Notes: a model not told the origin generated them from the sequence alone. A stretch of DNA of 64,000 nt from Wenzhouxiangella sp. XN201 (GCF_011008905.1 NZ_JAAIVI010000017.1:620001-684000), one strand, 5' to 3'. Counted from the first letter of the stretch, positions 17,801-28,110 are shown. Program-made: numbers and translations.

Positions 17801-18056
17801 GGATGCCTTCGAGGTCCTGGATGGTCTCCTCGATCTTGATCAGCACGCCCTGCTCGACGTCGCGTGGCGTGCCACCGCGATAGGGCACGGTCACCGTGAC
17901 GTAGTTGGTCTCGATCCTCGGCTGGATTTCCTTGGTAATGGTGAAAGCCGTGACCAGGCCGCCAAACAGCAGACACAGCATCAGTAGATTGGCAGCCACC
18001 GAATTGTGGGCAAACCAGGCAATGATGTTGCCGTACCAGTTGCGCTCGGATTGCAT
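14895..18056 (-). CDS. RND efflux pump permease (AcrB/HAE1-like), first pump
   Basis: The 1053-aa protein has the RND layout: helix 1 (NSVAANLLMLCLLFGGLVTAF), two large periplasmic loops and twelve membrane helices. The paired acidic residues of helix 4 are in VVLGIVVDDAIVMGESAY. It uses the proton gradient to export drugs or lipophilic compounds from the inner membrane/periplasm. The ATG shares its A with the stop of the adaptor gene (TGATG at 18056), so the pair is coupled. No TolC-type channel is encoded nearby. Substrate unknown. Confidence 0.93.
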   Translation of the reverse strand: MQSERNWYGNIIAWFAHNSVAANLLMLCLLFGGLVTAFTITKEIQPRIETNYVTVTVPYRGGTPRDVEQGVLIKIEETIQDLEGIREMVSTGREGSGSVQIEVHPDYDVLEVLDEIKTRVDSISTFPAETERPVYQRNTWTQEVIWVSVFGDVDERTLKEAARNIRDEIIALPDVTRAELVGTRAYEIGIEVREETLRSYDLTLGEVAQAIRESSLDLPGGRIETAGGDVLVRTIGQAYVGRDFEDIVVRTDPDGSRVLVRDIATIRDGFVERERYARHNGQSATAIRILSVGEQNALAVSEAVRDYVAQKQDELPAGISVDWWADISYYLKGRMEMMGKNLVAGAILVFLILALFLRLKLAFWVMVGLLIAFLGALWMLPAVGVTINLISLFGFLVVLGIVVDDAIVMGESAYTEIRERGHSIDHVVDGVYKVAIPATFGVLTTIAAFLPILMISGISGQFFAAIGWVVVLCLFMSLIESKLILPAHLAHMRVKKFEPDTTNRFIRFQRRFSDGLFTFVDRYYLPSLGVLLRNRYLSLAGFVSVLILSLGLIVSGAMRVVFFPDFAGDFMQVNLEMNEGTPAYVTHANMDYLAEQLEATDKKLQEEHGLDEPLVRTVFAWSGSDTSGGMLVEMALKEDSPVTINELQREWREAVGQIPGARGLQIGNAGGGPGGGGPDLSFQLVGSDLDQLEAAAAELESRVTGYDGAYDVRNSFEGGLKELQLEIKPGAEVLGLSQQNLARQVRQAFFGEEVQRIQRGQDDVRVMVRYPREQRTSEGYLEDMRIRTPDGSEVPFGAVADVEVGNSPSVIRRFDRQRSISVTARVDKDVAEPGRITTELRETHLPEILASYPSVSYRVSGATRSQQEVARDLLLGTAFALFLIYALIAVPLRSYLQPLLIMSVIPFGMVGAVVGHWLLGIPISMLSLFGIIALAGVVVNDSLILVDFVNRSRRAGESRIDAAVKAARARFRPIILTSATTFLGLAPIVFFEKSLQAQIVVPMAASLAFGIVFATVITLGLIPILYLIGDDFVHFVQRITGRERTGMVASQES

Positions 18057-19294
18057 CAGGGCTGCTCCGCTTCCGTGGTGGCAGCGATGTCGGATTCGTC
18101 CGCCGGCAGGATACGCAACTCCGGCTCAACCGATGGCGATTCGCGCACATTCAGTCGGGTGCCCGGAATCGGAGCGGCGATGGCTGTGGTAATGACGCGC
18201 TCCCCCGGCTCGACGGAATCGGCCAGGTAAACCCTCTCGGCCGTTGAACGAACGACATCCACATGACGAACGTCCAGTCGATTGTCTGCGTCGGCAATGA
18301 ACAGCCGGTCGCCTTCGCGCAGGGTCTCGCGCGGCAGCTCGATCAGGCCGGCCGCTGAGCGGCCCTGGATGTCGGCTCGCACATAGGTGCCCATGGGCAA
18401 TGCCACCTGGCGTTCCTCGCCCAGCAGGCCGTACGGATCCTGGATTCGGGCCACGGCATAGGTCAGGCGCGTGGATTCCTCGATCACGCCCTCGGTGCGC
18501 ACGATCTCCCCGGTCCAGCTGCCGCGTTGGCCGCTGACGTCACCGAAGAAGCGGACCGTCGGTCGCGGACCCGCTTCGCGACCTGGTTGTGGCAGGTCGA
18601 GGAAGGCCAGGTCGCGGTCAGGCAGCGACAGGCGAACCTCGGCTTCGTCGACCGCGAAGGCGACGCCCAGAGTCGTTCCGACCCCGACGTACTGGCCGAT
18701 ATCGACCGAACGGGAACGGACCATGCCGTCGTAGGGCAGCGAGATGCGCGTGCGCTCGAGGTCCCGCCGGGCGCCGTCCAGGGCGGCTTCGGCTGCCAGA
18801 ACCGATGCCTTGGCCTGCTCGAGCTGCGGAATGCGCAGTACCAGTTCTGATGGTTCGCGGTCATCGCCGTGCAGGCGCTGCCAGTCGCGGCGAGCCTGGT
18901 CCGAGCGGGACTGTTCGTCGGCAAGTCGTGCGCGTGCAGCGGCGAGGTCAGCCTGGGCCTGCTTGACGGCTGTCTGGTAGTCGCTGGGATCGATCTCGAC
19001 CAGTACCTCGCCGGCGCGGAAAAAACCGCCGGCGACGAAATTCTCAGCGATGCGGTTGACCTTGCCGCTGACTTCGGGCACCAAAGTGGTCTGGGTGCGC
19101 GGCTGGACCGTACCCTGCGCCTCGACCGTGAAATGCTCACCGGCCGTTTCGGCGGCGATGGTGTCGACCATCATGGCCGTTTCCACCGGGTCGCGCTCGG
19201 GTGGATCGGGGCGGTTGCTGGCCAGAAAGACGACGACGATGATCGAGGCGGCGACCAGCGCCGGCGGCAGAACGTATCGAAGCTTCTTTTTCAT
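18056..19294 (-). CDS. RND periplasmic adaptor (membrane fusion protein), first pump
   Basis: The 412-aa adaptor has an N-terminal membrane anchor (10-28), a lipoyl half (VEAQGTVQPRTQTTLVPEVSGKV), a coiled-coil hairpin (about 110-190, QAQADLAAARARLADEQ), the second lipoyl half (ISLPYDGMVRSRSVDIGQYV) and beta-barrel domains. It would link its permease to an outer-membrane channel. No regulator gene is adjacent. The upstream gap 19295-19485 shows no clear operator. Confidence 0.92.
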   Translation of the reverse strand: MKKKLRYVLPPALVAASIIVVVFLASNRPDPPERDPVETAMMVDTIAAETAGEHFTVEAQGTVQPRTQTTLVPEVSGKVNRIAENFVAGGFFRAGEVLVEIDPSDYQTAVKQAQADLAAARARLADEQSRSDQARRDWQRLHGDDREPSELVLRIPQLEQAKASVLAAEAALDGARRDLERTRISLPYDGMVRSRSVDIGQYVGVGTTLGVAFAVDEAEVRLSLPDRDLAFLDLPQPGREAGPRPTVRFFGDVSGQRGSWTGEIVRTEGVIEESTRLTYAVARIQDPYGLLGEERQVALPMGTYVRADIQGRSAAGLIELPRETLREGDRLFIADADNRLDVRHVDVVRSTAERVYLADSVEPGERVITTAIAAPIPGTRLNVRESPSVEPELRILPADESDIAATTEAEQP

Positions 19295-19485
19295 GGGGTT
19301 CGCGTGTCCCGGGTCGCGGGTTTCGAGTTCAAAATTGCAGTGGTCCCCATGCTGTCATCTCCGGGGTTCGGATACACGTGCCAGAAGGCATGGGCCGAAA
19401 GTCATATCGGCTGGAAAAGCCGTGTCCGTGGCGCCATATTGAGGGCTTTCGGGTAGACTGGCGCCAAGTCGAACAATTATCTCCC

Positions 19486-20259
19486 ATGAATCACCAAATT
19501 CACATCAAGACAGCCGAGGAAATCGAGGCCATGCGGGTGGCCGGTCAGCAGGCCGCCAGCGTTCTGGCCCTGCTACGCGAGCATGTGCGCCCCGGCGTGA
19601 CCACCGGCGAGCTGGATCGCATTGCCCACGAGTACATCGTCGACGAGCTCGATGCCGTGCCGGCGCCGCTCGACTACAAGGGATTTCCGAAGTCGATCTG
19701 CACCTCGGTCAACCACGTCGTGTGCCACGGTATTCCCGGCGACAAGAAGCTCAAGGGTGGCGATATTGTCAATATCGACGTCACCGTCATCAAGGATGGC
19801 TGGCACGGCGATACTTCGAAGATGTTCTACGTTGGTGAGCCTTCGGTGAAGGCCCATCGGATCTGTGAAGTGGCCCACCAGGCCATGCTGCGAGGGATCG
19901 AAACCGTCAAGCCCGGCGCCACCCTGGGTGACATCGGCCACGCCATTCAGCAATACGCGGAGGGCGAGCGCTGTTCGGTGGTGCGCGAATACTGCGGACA
20001 CGGCATCGGCCGCGGATTCCACGAGGCGCCGCAAGTGTTGCACTACGGCCGCCCGGGAGAGGGTCTGAAGCTGGAAAAGGGCATGACGTTTACGATCGAG
20101 CCGATGATCAACCTGGGAAAACCCCACACCAAGCTCTTGCCCGATGGCTGGACGGTAATCACCCGTGATCGCAGCCTGACGGCGCAGTGGGAGCACACAC
20201 TGGCGGTTACCGAAGATGGTTTCGATGTCCTGACGCGGTTGCCCGACGACTCGCTGTGA
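19486..20259 (+). CDS. map: Methionine aminopeptidase, type I
   Basis: The 257-aa enzyme removes the initiator Met from new proteins. The metal ligands fall in the expected order: D98 (NIDVT), D109 (HGDTS), H172 (CGHGIGRGFHE), E205 (TIEPM) and E236 (WEHTLAVTEDG); H81 (VCHGIPG) contacts substrate in the family. ATG 19486 (MNHQIHIKTAEEIE) is the natural start; the open frame further up is not conserved in style. Its stop overlaps the glnD start by 4 nt (GTGA). Confidence 0.97.
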   Translation: MNHQIHIKTAEEIEAMRVAGQQAASVLALLREHVRPGVTTGELDRIAHEYIVDELDAVPAPLDYKGFPKSICTSVNHVVCHGIPGDKKLKGGDIVNIDVTVIKDGWHGDTSKMFYVGEPSVKAHRICEVAHQAMLRGIETVKPGATLGDIGHAIQQYAEGERCSVVREYCGHGIGRGFHEAPQVLHYGRPGEGLKLEKGMTFTIEPMINLGKPHTKLLPDGWTVITRDRSLTAQWEHTLAVTEDGFDVLTRLPDDSL

Positions 20260-22934
20260 TTGAAAGACTCGGCGCCGTTCCGGCTACCCGGGATTGCCTC
20301 GATCTGGCGGCCCTGGCTGCACTGGAATCCGATCCTGAACTCCTGACCCGCGCCCTGGGCGAGGCGCGCAGCTCCGCCGACGCCGAACTGGGCCGCCTGT
20401 TTTCCAAAGATACCGACATTCGCGAGCTGGTCCATGCTCGCGCCTGGGTGGTCGAGCAGCTGGTGCTGACTGCCTGGGCCCGGCTGGTTCCGGATGACGA
20501 GGGCTTCGAACTCTGTGCCGTCGGAGGCTTTGGTCGCGGGGAGCTGCACCCGCATTCCGATGTCGATCTCTTGATTCTGTATCCGGAAGCGCAGGGATCT
20601 CATGATGCTGCGCTGGAGCGCTTCATCCAGGTGCTCTGGGATGTCGACCTGAATCCAGGCCACAGCGTACGCAGCGTCGATGAATGTGTCAGCGAGGCGA
20701 AAAAGGACGTCGCTGTGGCGACCAATCTGATGGAATCGCGGCTGATGGCCGGCAGCGGCCAGTCCTACAGGCAGATGCGCGAACGCACCGATCCGCCCGC
20801 CCTGTGGCCGGCCGATGCCTTCTTCTCCGCCAAGGTCGAGGAGCAGGACGCCCGGCACGAGCAGTTCGAGGACACGGTCTACAACCTCGAGCCCAATCTC
20901 AAGGAAGGGCCGGGTGGTCTGCGGGACATGCAGATGATCGCCTGGGTCACGCGCCGGCATTTCGGCACCTCGACGTTGCACGGCCTGGTCGAACACGGTT
21001 TCCTGAGCGAGCGCGAACACGAGGACCTGGTTGCCGGTCGTGATCATTTGTGGCGCCTGCGCTGGGCCCTGCACGACACTGCCGGGCGAGCCGAAGAGCG
21101 CCTGCTGTTCGAGTATCAGCGTCGGCTGGCCGAGCGTTTCGGATACGGCGCCTGCAGCGAGAGCAACGAACCGGTCGAGCGTTTCATGCAGACCTATTAC
21201 CGCAATGTCATGCAGCTCGAGCGGCTCAATGAACGCCTGCTGCAGACGTTCGACGAGGAGCTATTGGCCGGCCGCCGACACCTGCCCTCGGCCGACATCG
21301 ACGAGCATTTCCGGATCCGGCACGGCTACCTCGAGCTCAAGGATCCGCACGCCCTGGTCAAGGACCCGTCGCTGATCATGCGTATGTTCCTGGTGCTGGC
21401 CGATCATCCCGACGCCCGCGGCGTACGCGCGACCACCATCCGGCTGGTGCGCGAGCATCTCTACCTGATCGACGAGGAATTTCGCCGCGACCCCGAGATC
21501 CTTGACCAGTTCCTGTCCTTGCTCAGGCGCAGTCGCCTGGTCTACAGCCAGCTCGCCCGCATGAACCGCTATGGCGTACTCGCCGCGCTGCTGCCGGAGT
21601 TCGCACAAATAACCGGGCGGATGCAGTTCGACCTCTTCCATGTCTATACGGTCGATCAGCACACCCTGTTCGTGATCCGTAATTTGCGGCGGTTTGCCTA
21701 CGCCAAGCACCCGGATCGCTTCAACCACGCCATCGAGATCTTCAAGCGCATCGAGCGGCCCGAAGTGCTCTACCTGGCCGCGCTCTTCCACGATATCGCC
21801 AAGGGCAGGGGGGGCGATCATTCCGAGCTGGGGGCCGACGACGCCCGGAGATTCGTCGATCGGCTCGACCTCTCCGATGCTGATCGTGAACTGGTTGTGT
21901 GGTTGGTGCGGGAGCATTTGCTGATGTCGCGAACCAGCCAGCGCGAGGATATCTCGGACCCGGAAGTGGTCAATCGTTTTGCCGAGAAGGTCGGCAACCA
22001 GCGCTATCTCGACCACCTGTTCGTGCTGACCGTGGCCGATATCGCGGCGACCAGTCCCCGGCTGTGGAATTCCTGGAAGGACAGCCTGTTGTGGGAGCTC
22101 TATCTGGCAGCGACCGAGACCCTCGGTCGCGGCCCGGATCAGACCATGGATCGTCAGGCCAGCCTGGAAGAAACGCGCGGCGAGGCAGAAGAGGTGCTGC
22201 GGGAACAGGGTATTGACGCTGCCCGTATAGCCGAGTGCTGGCAGTACCTGCCCGAGCGGGCCTTCCTGCGCCTGGACGCCGAGCAGCTGGCGTGGACAAC
22301 GGCCCTGGTGCTTGACGAGCCCGAGCGGCCGTTGGTGGCCTGCCGCGCCCTGGAAGACAAGGGCATCAGCGAGATTTTTGTGCACGCGGCGGACTTTGCG
22401 GGACTGTTCGCCGTCGTTGCGCGCGAGCTCGATCGCATGCAGCTCAATGTTCTGGCCGCGCGCGTCGTCACCACCGCGGACGGTCTGAGCTGGGACCTGT
22501 TCCAGGTGATGGACGCTCACAGCCAGCCGCTGTATGAATCCGATGCCGAGCGCCTGAAAAGGGCGCTGGTCGAGCAACTCCGGGCGCGCGAGGTTCGACC
22601 GCTACCGCCACGGCCGGTGCCGCGCCGTCTGCAGCCCTTTATGGGTCGTGCCGAGATCATGCTGTCGGCCGGCCAGGGCGTGACCGAACTCGAGATCGCC
22701 GCCACCGATCGGCCGGGCCTGCTCTCGGCCATCGCCGAGGCCCTGGTCGCCCGCGGCCTGCGCCTGCACGACGCCCGCGTGGCCACTTTCGGCCAGCGCG
22801 TCGAAGACTTCTTCACCGTCACCGGGACAGACGGCCGCCCGCTCGATCGGGACGCCTGCGATTTACTGGAGGAGGAGCTTCGCAAGCGGCTGGATGTCGC
22901 GGCACGGGACTCGGGCGCTAAACTAAAGCCCTAA
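20256..22934 (+). CDS. glnD: Bifunctional PII uridylyltransferase / uridylyl-removing enzyme
   Basis: The 892-aa nitrogen-status sensor uridylylates or deuridylylates PII proteins. The nucleotidyltransferase motif is [19 protein letters not shown] (90-108, DxD at 102/104). The HD phosphohydrolase core is [20 protein letters not shown] (about 510-530), and two ACT domains that sense glutamine lie near 695-770 and 805-885 ([20 protein letters not shown]). GTG 20256 gives a 4-nt overlap with map and a length matching E. coli GlnD (890). Confidence 0.96.
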   Translation: MIERLGAVPATRDCLDLAALAALESDPELLTRALGEARSSADAELGRLFSKDTDIRELVHARAWVVEQLVLTAWARLVPDDEGFELCAVGGFGRGELHPHSDVDLLILYPEAQGSHDAALERFIQVLWDVDLNPGHSVRSVDECVSEAKKDVAVATNLMESRLMAGSGQSYRQMRERTDPPALWPADAFFSAKVEEQDARHEQFEDTVYNLEPNLKEGPGGLRDMQMIAWVTRRHFGTSTLHGLVEHGFLSEREHEDLVAGRDHLWRLRWALHDTAGRAEERLLFEYQRRLAERFGYGACSESNEPVERFMQTYYRNVMQLERLNERLLQTFDEELLAGRRHLPSADIDEHFRIRHGYLELKDPHALVKDPSLIMRMFLVLADHPDARGVRATTIRLVREHLYLIDEEFRRDPEILDQFLSLLRRSRLVYSQLARMNRYGVLAALLPEFAQITGRMQFDLFHVYTVDQHTLFVIRNLRRFAYAKHPDRFNHAIEIFKRIERPEVLYLAALFHDIAKGRGGDHSELGADDARRFVDRLDLSDADRELVVWLVREHLLMSRTSQREDISDPEVVNRFAEKVGNQRYLDHLFVLTVADIAATSPRLWNSWKDSLLWELYLAATETLGRGPDQTMDRQASLEETRGEAEEVLREQGIDAARIAECWQYLPERAFLRLDAEQLAWTTALVLDEPERPLVACRALEDKGISEIFVHAADFAGLFAVVARELDRMQLNVLAARVVTTADGLSWDLFQVMDAHSQPLYESDAERLKRALVEQLRAREVRPLPPRPVPRRLQPFMGRAEIMLSAGQGVTELEIAATDRPGLLSAIAEALVARGLRLHDARVATFGQRVEDFFTVTGTDGRPLDRDACDLLEEELRKRLDVAARDSGAKLKP

Positions 22935-22959
22935 CACCCAAAATCTGACCCTGGGACCC

Positions 22960-23796
22960 ATGATTAACAACCTCGACAAACTGCAACTCGCTATCGAAGC
23001 CGCCTGGGACCGCCGCGGTGAACTGTCACCTGACACGGTCGACGATGAGCTGCGCGGGCAGATCGATACCTGCCTGCAGGGCCTCGAATCTGGGGAGCTG
23101 CGTGTTTCGGAGCCGTGCGAAGACGGCCAGTGGCAGGTCAACGGCTGGCTCAAGCAGGCCATCCTGCTGCATTTCCGCATGACGCCCAATCGTGTGATGA
23201 AAGGTGGTGTGAGCAGCTATTTCGACAAGGTCGACCTGCGCTTTTCCGATGAAGTCGATACACCGGATCGCTGCGGGGCACGAGTGGTGCCGACGGCGAC
23301 CGTTCGGCGCGGCGCGCATATTGGCGACGATGTCGTGCTCATGCCCAGCTACGTCAATATCGGGGCTTATGTCGGCGCGGGCAGCATGATCGACACCTGG
23401 GCGACAGTCGGCTCCTGCGCCCAGATCGGCTCGGGCGTGCATGTTTCGGGCGGCGCCGGCATCGGCGGCGTACTCGAGCCCCTGCAGGCCAACCCGACCA
23501 TCATCGAGGATGGCTGCTTTATCGGCGCGCGCTCGGAAGTGGTCGAGGGCGTGATCGTCGAGAAGGGCGCAGTCATCGGCATGGGGGTCTTCCTGGGCCA
23601 GTCGACACGCATCTACAACCGCGAGACCGGCGAAATCACCACCGGTCGCGTACCGGCCGGCTCGGTCGTGGTGGCAGGCAGCCTGCCGGCCAAGGACGGC
23701 AGCCACAGCCTTTATGCCGCCGTCATCGTCAAGCAGGTCGACGAAAAGACCCGATCACGCACCTCGGTCAACGAGCTGCTACGTGCTGCGCGCTGA
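22960..23796 (+). CDS. dapD: Tetrahydrodipicolinate N-succinyltransferase
   Basis: The 278-aa enzyme catalyses the succinyl-CoA step of lysine/meso-diaminopimelate synthesis. A left-handed beta helix made of hexapeptide repeats covers about 105-230 ([33 protein letters not shown]). N-terminal helices ([16 protein letters not shown]) and a C-terminal tail with [26 protein letters not shown] complete it. map-glnD-dapD is a conserved gammaproteobacterial order. It converges with the second RND operon after 10 nt. Confidence 0.97.
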   Translation: MINNLDKLQLAIEAAWDRRGELSPDTVDDELRGQIDTCLQGLESGELRVSEPCEDGQWQVNGWLKQAILLHFRMTPNRVMKGGVSSYFDKVDLRFSDEVDTPDRCGARVVPTATVRRGAHIGDDVVLMPSYVNIGAYVGAGSMIDTWATVGSCAQIGSGVHVSGGAGIGGVLEPLQANPTIIEDGCFIGARSEVVEGVIVEKGAVIGMGVFLGQSTRIYNRETGEITTGRVPAGSVVVAGSLPAKDGSHSLYAAVIVKQVDEKTRSRTSVNELLRAAR

Positions 23797-23806
23797 AGCC
23801 GATCGT

Positions 23807-26800
23807 TCAGACCCTCTCTTCGCGATCACCGATGAAGACGTAGTAAAGCAGGGGAACTAACAGCACGGTCATCAGCGTCGAAACCGCCAGGCCGAAGATC
23901 AGCGAGATCGACAAGCCGTTGAAGATCGGGTCGGGCAGGATGAAGGCTGCGCCCAGCATGGCCGAAATCGCGGTGAGCGCGATCGGCTTGAGCCTTACCA
24001 CCCCGGCCAGCACGACCGCATCCTCCAGCGGTTCGCCCTCGTCGAGCAGCTGCCGGATGAACACCACCAGCAGGATGGAATTGCGCACGATAATGCCGGC
24101 GAGCGCAATCATGCCGATCATGCTGGTGGCCGTGAACTCACGGCCAAGCAGGGCGTGGCCGGGCAGGATGCCGATCAGGGTGAGCGGAATCGGTGCCATG
24201 ACGATCAGCGGAATCAGGTAGGCACGGAACTGTGCGACCAGCAACAGGAAGATCACGAATACGCCCACGGCATAGGCGAGGCCCATGTCGCGAAAGGTCT
24301 CGTAGGTGATCTGCCATTCGCCGTCCCATTTCAGCGTCGGCGTGCCAGGCCAGTCGGGCTGGTTGATCCAGTGTTGTGTCGGTGCGCCCGACTGGTCGTA
24401 GAGTTCGGACGCCATGGCGAACATGCCATACAGCGGCGAATCGATATCGCCCGCCATGTCGGCAGTGACGTAGGTCACCGGCAGCAGGTCCTTGTGCTGG
24501 ATGATGCCCGGCCACTGCGAGGCCTCGATTCGGGCGACGTCGGCCAGGCGGATGATTGCGCCCTCACGATTTGTCACTGGCAGCGACATCAGGGCCGATG
24601 GCTGTGCCTGGTCACCTTCCTGGAGCATCACGCGAATGGGCACGGCGTGCTTGGCGCCGGGGTCGCGCAGATAGCTGATGTTGCGATCGCCCAGTGCCAC
24701 GGCCAGGGCGTCGACCACCTGGGCCTGGGAAACGCCCAGGGTCGCCGCACGGTGCCGATCGACAATGACCTGCCAGCGCTCTGTTGCTGCGGTGACGGTG
24801 GTGTCGATATCGACCAGGCCGTCGATGTGTGCCATCTGTTCGGCCAGGGAACCTGCCAGCTCGGCGCGCGCCTCGGGCGTGGGGCCGTAGACTTCGGCGA
24901 CCACCGGCGAGAGCACCGGTGGACCGGGCGGGACCTCGACGATTTTTACCGCGGCTCCGTAGCGCTCGCCGATCGTCGTGAGAGGGGCACGCAGGTCGAG
25001 GGCCAGTTCGTGCGACTGCAGATCGCGATCCTCGACCAGGTTGATCTGCAGGTCGCCGTGATAGGGCTCGCCCCTGAGGTAGTACTGTCGCACCAGGCCG
25101 TTGAAGTTGATCGGAGAGGCGGTGCCGGCGTAGGCCTGCCAGTCGGCCACCGAGTCAACCGTGGAGAGGTACTTGCCCATGTCCAACAATACGCGCATGG
25201 TTTCCTCCATGGGCGTGTGCTCGGGCAGGTCGACCACCACTTGCAGTTCGGATTTGTTGTCGAACGGCAGCATCTTGAGGATCACGGCCTGGAAGACCGG
25301 CAGCAGTGCCACCAGCAGGGTCAGTCCCACGACGCCGCCGGCCAGCAGCCAGCGTCGCCGGCGGTTGTCGCCCAGGAACGGTGTGAATACGGTCAAGAAG
25401 AAGCGATGCAGGCGCGGATTGATGCCTTCGGCCGAGTTTTCCTGGTGTGAGCTGTCCGCTGTTTCATCCGGGTTGCCCTCCCGCCGAAGCAGACGCACCG
25501 CCAGCCAGGGCGCGAGCACGAACGCGACTACTTGCGAGAGCACCATGCCAGCCGAAGCGTTGATCGGAATCGGGCCCATGTAGGGGCCCATCAGCCCGGT
25601 CACGAAAGCCATGGGGATGAGGGCGGCCATGACCGTCAGCGTCGCCATGATGGTGGGTGTGCCGACCTCGTCGACTGCAATGGGCACGATTTCTCGGAGA
25701 GGCCGTTTCGAGATGTTGATGCGGCGATGGACATTCTCGACGATGACGATGGCGTCATCGACCAGGATGCCGATCGAGAAGATCAGGGCAAAAAGCGAAA
25801 CACGATTCAGAGTGAAGCCCCAGGCCCAGGAAAACACCAGGGTCAGTAGCAGGGTGACCAGTACCGAAAGGCCCACGATCACCGCCTGGCGCCAGCCCAT
25901 GGTGGCCAGCACCAGCAGGATCACGGCGACGGTGGCCGAAATCAGGTCCCGGATCAGTGACCGGGCCTTGTCCGAGGCGGTCTCGCCGTAGTTGCGGGTG
26001 ACCAGCACTTCGGTGTTGTCGGGAATGACCCGTCCTTTCAGCGTGTCCAATCGATCCCGCACGGCATTGGCGATATCGATGGCGTTCTCGCCCGGCTTCT
26101 TGGCCACGGCCAGTGTGACGGCCGGGTAGACCTGTCCTTTGCCGCTTTCACTGCTCGGGCCGAAGCCCAGCATCACGCTCTGATCCGGCACCGTCTGGCC
26201 GCGTCGGACGCTGGCGATATCGCCCAGCCGCAGGGCGCTGTCGCCATGCATCCCGACGACCAGGCGCCGAACCTGTTCGGCGGTTTCCAGCAGGCTGCCG
26301 GACTGCAATGGAATCGATACCCCGTCGCGCACGATGCGTGACTCGCCGGCGCTGCTGTTGGCCGCCTGGATCGCGTCGCGAATATCGGCCAGCGTCAGAC
26401 CGTAACCGGCCAGTTGGGCCGGATCGAAGATCACATCCACGCGGTCGGGCACGCCGCCGACGGTGTAGACATCGCGTGTGCCCGGAACCCGCTTGAGGGC
26501 AACTTCAAGTGTGTGGGCCAGGCGAGTCAGCTCTTCGCCCGTCTGGCGGCCATCGGGATCGTAGAGGGTGAGGGTGACGATCGGGACGTCATCGATGCCC
26601 TTGGGCTTGACCACCGGCTGCCCGGCGCCCAGATCGGCCGGAAACCAGTCACTGTTCGAATAGACCTTGTTATAGAGGCGGACCAGGGCGTCCTGGCGGG
26701 GAATGCCGACCTCGAATTCGACGGTGATCACCGCCTGGCCCTGGTGCGAAGTCGAATAGACGTGCTTGACACCGGAAATCTCGTCGAAAATCTGTTCGCC

Positions 26801-27028
26801 GGGATTGGTGATCAGAAACTCGACTTCCCTGGCGCTGGCGCCGGGGAAGGGCACGAACACGTCGGCCATCGTGACGTCGATCTGTGGCTCTTCCTCCTTG
26901 GGTGTGATCATCACGGCCAGGAGGCCGGCAATGATACCCACGGCGGCCAGCAACGGCGTCAGCCGCGAGTCCTGGAAAGCGCGTGCGATGTGTCCCGACG
27001 GGCCCAGCTGAGAGCGGGTCAGATTCAT
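23807..27028 (-). CDS. RND efflux pump permease, second pump
   Basis: The 1073-aa RND permease starts GPSGHIARAFQDSRLTPLLAAVG and has a periplasmic domain with the TPKEEEPQIDVTMADV motif seen in one branch of HAE/HME-related pumps. Helix-4 acids are in IGILVDDAIVIVENVHRR. The long second loop includes WINQPDWPGTPTLKWDGEWQ. It differs clearly from the pump at 14.9 kb, so the two are not recent duplicates. It overlaps the adaptor gene by 4 nt. Substrate unknown; no channel gene is near. Confidence 0.92.
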   Translation of the reverse strand: MNLTRSQLGPSGHIARAFQDSRLTPLLAAVGIIAGLLAVMITPKEEEPQIDVTMADVFVPFPGASAREVEFLITNPGEQIFDEISGVKHVYSTSHQGQAVITVEFEVGIPRQDALVRLYNKVYSNSDWFPADLGAGQPVVKPKGIDDVPIVTLTLYDPDGRQTGEELTRLAHTLEVALKRVPGTRDVYTVGGVPDRVDVIFDPAQLAGYGLTLADIRDAIQAANSSAGESRIVRDGVSIPLQSGSLLETAEQVRRLVVGMHGDSALRLGDIASVRRGQTVPDQSVMLGFGPSSESGKGQVYPAVTLAVAKKPGENAIDIANAVRDRLDTLKGRVIPDNTEVLVTRNYGETASDKARSLIRDLISATVAVILLVLATMGWRQAVIVGLSVLVTLLLTLVFSWAWGFTLNRVSLFALIFSIGILVDDAIVIVENVHRRINISKRPLREIVPIAVDEVGTPTIMATLTVMAALIPMAFVTGLMGPYMGPIPINASAGMVLSQVVAFVLAPWLAVRLLRREGNPDETADSSHQENSAEGINPRLHRFFLTVFTPFLGDNRRRRWLLAGGVVGLTLLVALLPVFQAVILKMLPFDNKSELQVVVDLPEHTPMEETMRVLLDMGKYLSTVDSVADWQAYAGTASPINFNGLVRQYYLRGEPYHGDLQINLVEDRDLQSHELALDLRAPLTTIGERYGAAVKIVEVPPGPPVLSPVVAEVYGPTPEARAELAGSLAEQMAHIDGLVDIDTTVTAATERWQVIVDRHRAATLGVSQAQVVDALAVALGDRNISYLRDPGAKHAVPIRVMLQEGDQAQPSALMSLPVTNREGAIIRLADVARIEASQWPGIIQHKDLLPVTYVTADMAGDIDSPLYGMFAMASELYDQSGAPTQHWINQPDWPGTPTLKWDGEWQITYETFRDMGLAYAVGVFVIFLLLVAQFRAYLIPLIVMAPIPLTLIGILPGHALLGREFTATSMIGMIALAGIIVRNSILLVVFIRQLLDEGEPLEDAVVLAGVVRLKPIALTAISAMLGAAFILPDPIFNGLSISLIFGLAVSTLMTVLLVPLLYYVFIGDREERV

Positions 27029-28056
27029 TGCGGTGACGGCCGGGCGAAGTGGGTTTCGGGATCGAGCGCGACTTCCTCGCCTTCGCTCAGGCCCGAGAGG
27101 ACTTCCAGTCGATCACCGTCGCGCACGCCAATACGAACCTGGCGCAGTCTGGGCGCTCCGGCACCATCGCGAACGAATACGGCGCGCAATTCACTGCGTC
27201 GGAGCAGGCTCTCGGCCGGAATCCACAGCGCCTCACGCCTTTCCACCGGGAGCAAGACACGCACGAGCTGCCCCGGATAGACGCTCAGGTCGCCGTTATC
27301 AACGGCGATGCGAAAGGTCACGCCGTGACCGGCGGCCTGGGCGAAGGGAAAGCGCGTGATCGCGCCGGTGGTCAGCTCGCGTCCGTCGTCGAGCATGACG
27401 CGCAGCCCACCGTGGCTGACTTCGTCGACGCGGTCGACGTAGCGTTGCGGCACTGAAGCAACAACGCGCAGGGGGTCGAGGGCAAAGCCGCTCAGCAATG
27501 CCTGGCCCGGCCGCACTGATTCTCCGATTTCGACGTGACGGGCCGTGATGACGCCCCCATAAGGCGCAGTGATGCGGGTGTAGTCGAGCTGTTCCCGGGC
27601 TTCCTCGATCGCGCTTCGCGATCGCGCCACACGCGCCCGGGCTGCGCTGAGTGCGTTGCGCGCCTGGTCGAGATCGGACTGAGATGCGACCCCGCGCTCG
27701 GCCAGAGGCTCAATGCGTTGGTAGCGCTGGCTGGCATCCTCGCGGCCGGATTCCGCTTCCTCCAGGTTGGCCTGGGCCTGCTCGAGCCGGGCACGCTGTT
27801 CGGTGTCGTCAAGTCGGGCAATCAGAGCCCCGGCCTCGACCACATCGTCGACATCGAAGGGTAATTCGACGATGGTGCCGGCCGTCTGCGCCGAAACGGT
27901 GCTTTCCTGGACGGCCTCAATCATGCCGTCCAGTCTCAGCGTTTCGATCAGCGGCCCGCGCTCGACGCTCGCCCAGCCGCTGGCCCCGGCGGACGGTGCC
28001 CCGACCAGCAGCAGCGCCAGGAACGCCGCAGTCTTGATGTGATTTGCAACACCCAT
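27025..28056 (-). CDS. RND periplasmic adaptor, second pump
   Basis: The 343-aa adaptor has a cleavable signal (FLALLLVGAPSAGASG), a lipoyl domain split around a coiled coil (IARLDDTEQRARLEQAQANLEEAESGRED), RITAPYGGVITARHVEIGE, and beta-barrel domains. It lacks a membrane helix or lipobox, so it would be free in the periplasm. It is first in the operon, and its upstream side is an AT-rich patch likely to hold the promoter. Confidence 0.92.
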   Translation of the reverse strand: MGVANHIKTAAFLALLLVGAPSAGASGWASVERGPLIETLRLDGMIEAVQESTVSAQTAGTIVELPFDVDDVVEAGALIARLDDTEQRARLEQAQANLEEAESGREDASQRYQRIEPLAERGVASQSDLDQARNALSAARARVARSRSAIEEAREQLDYTRITAPYGGVITARHVEIGESVRPGQALLSGFALDPLRVVASVPQRYVDRVDEVSHGGLRVMLDDGRELTTGAITRFPFAQAAGHGVTFRIAVDNGDLSVYPGQLVRVLLPVERREALWIPAESLLRRSELRAVFVRDGAGAPRLRQVRIGVRDGDRLEVLSGLSEGEEVALDPETHFARPSPQ

Positions 28057-28071
28057 GGCATCAACCCCGTT

Positions 28072-28110
28072 GGAATATACAATATATTAGCATAATCTTA
28101 TATAAATACC
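28072..28110. promoter_or_regulatory. AT-rich divergent promoter region
   Basis: About 39 bp are almost free of G and C (GAATATACAATATATTAGCA and on to TATAAATACC) in an otherwise GC-rich stretch. The patch lies between the divergently transcribed RND operon and the yffB-like gene. On the minus strand TATATT and GTATAT could serve as -10 boxes. No single -35/-10 pair is clear enough to assign. Confidence 0.4.

Noticed and set aside
24155..25450. 431-codon frame on the plus strand
   Set aside because: Antisense shadow of the second RND permease; Gln/His-rich composition typical of GC-rich shadows.
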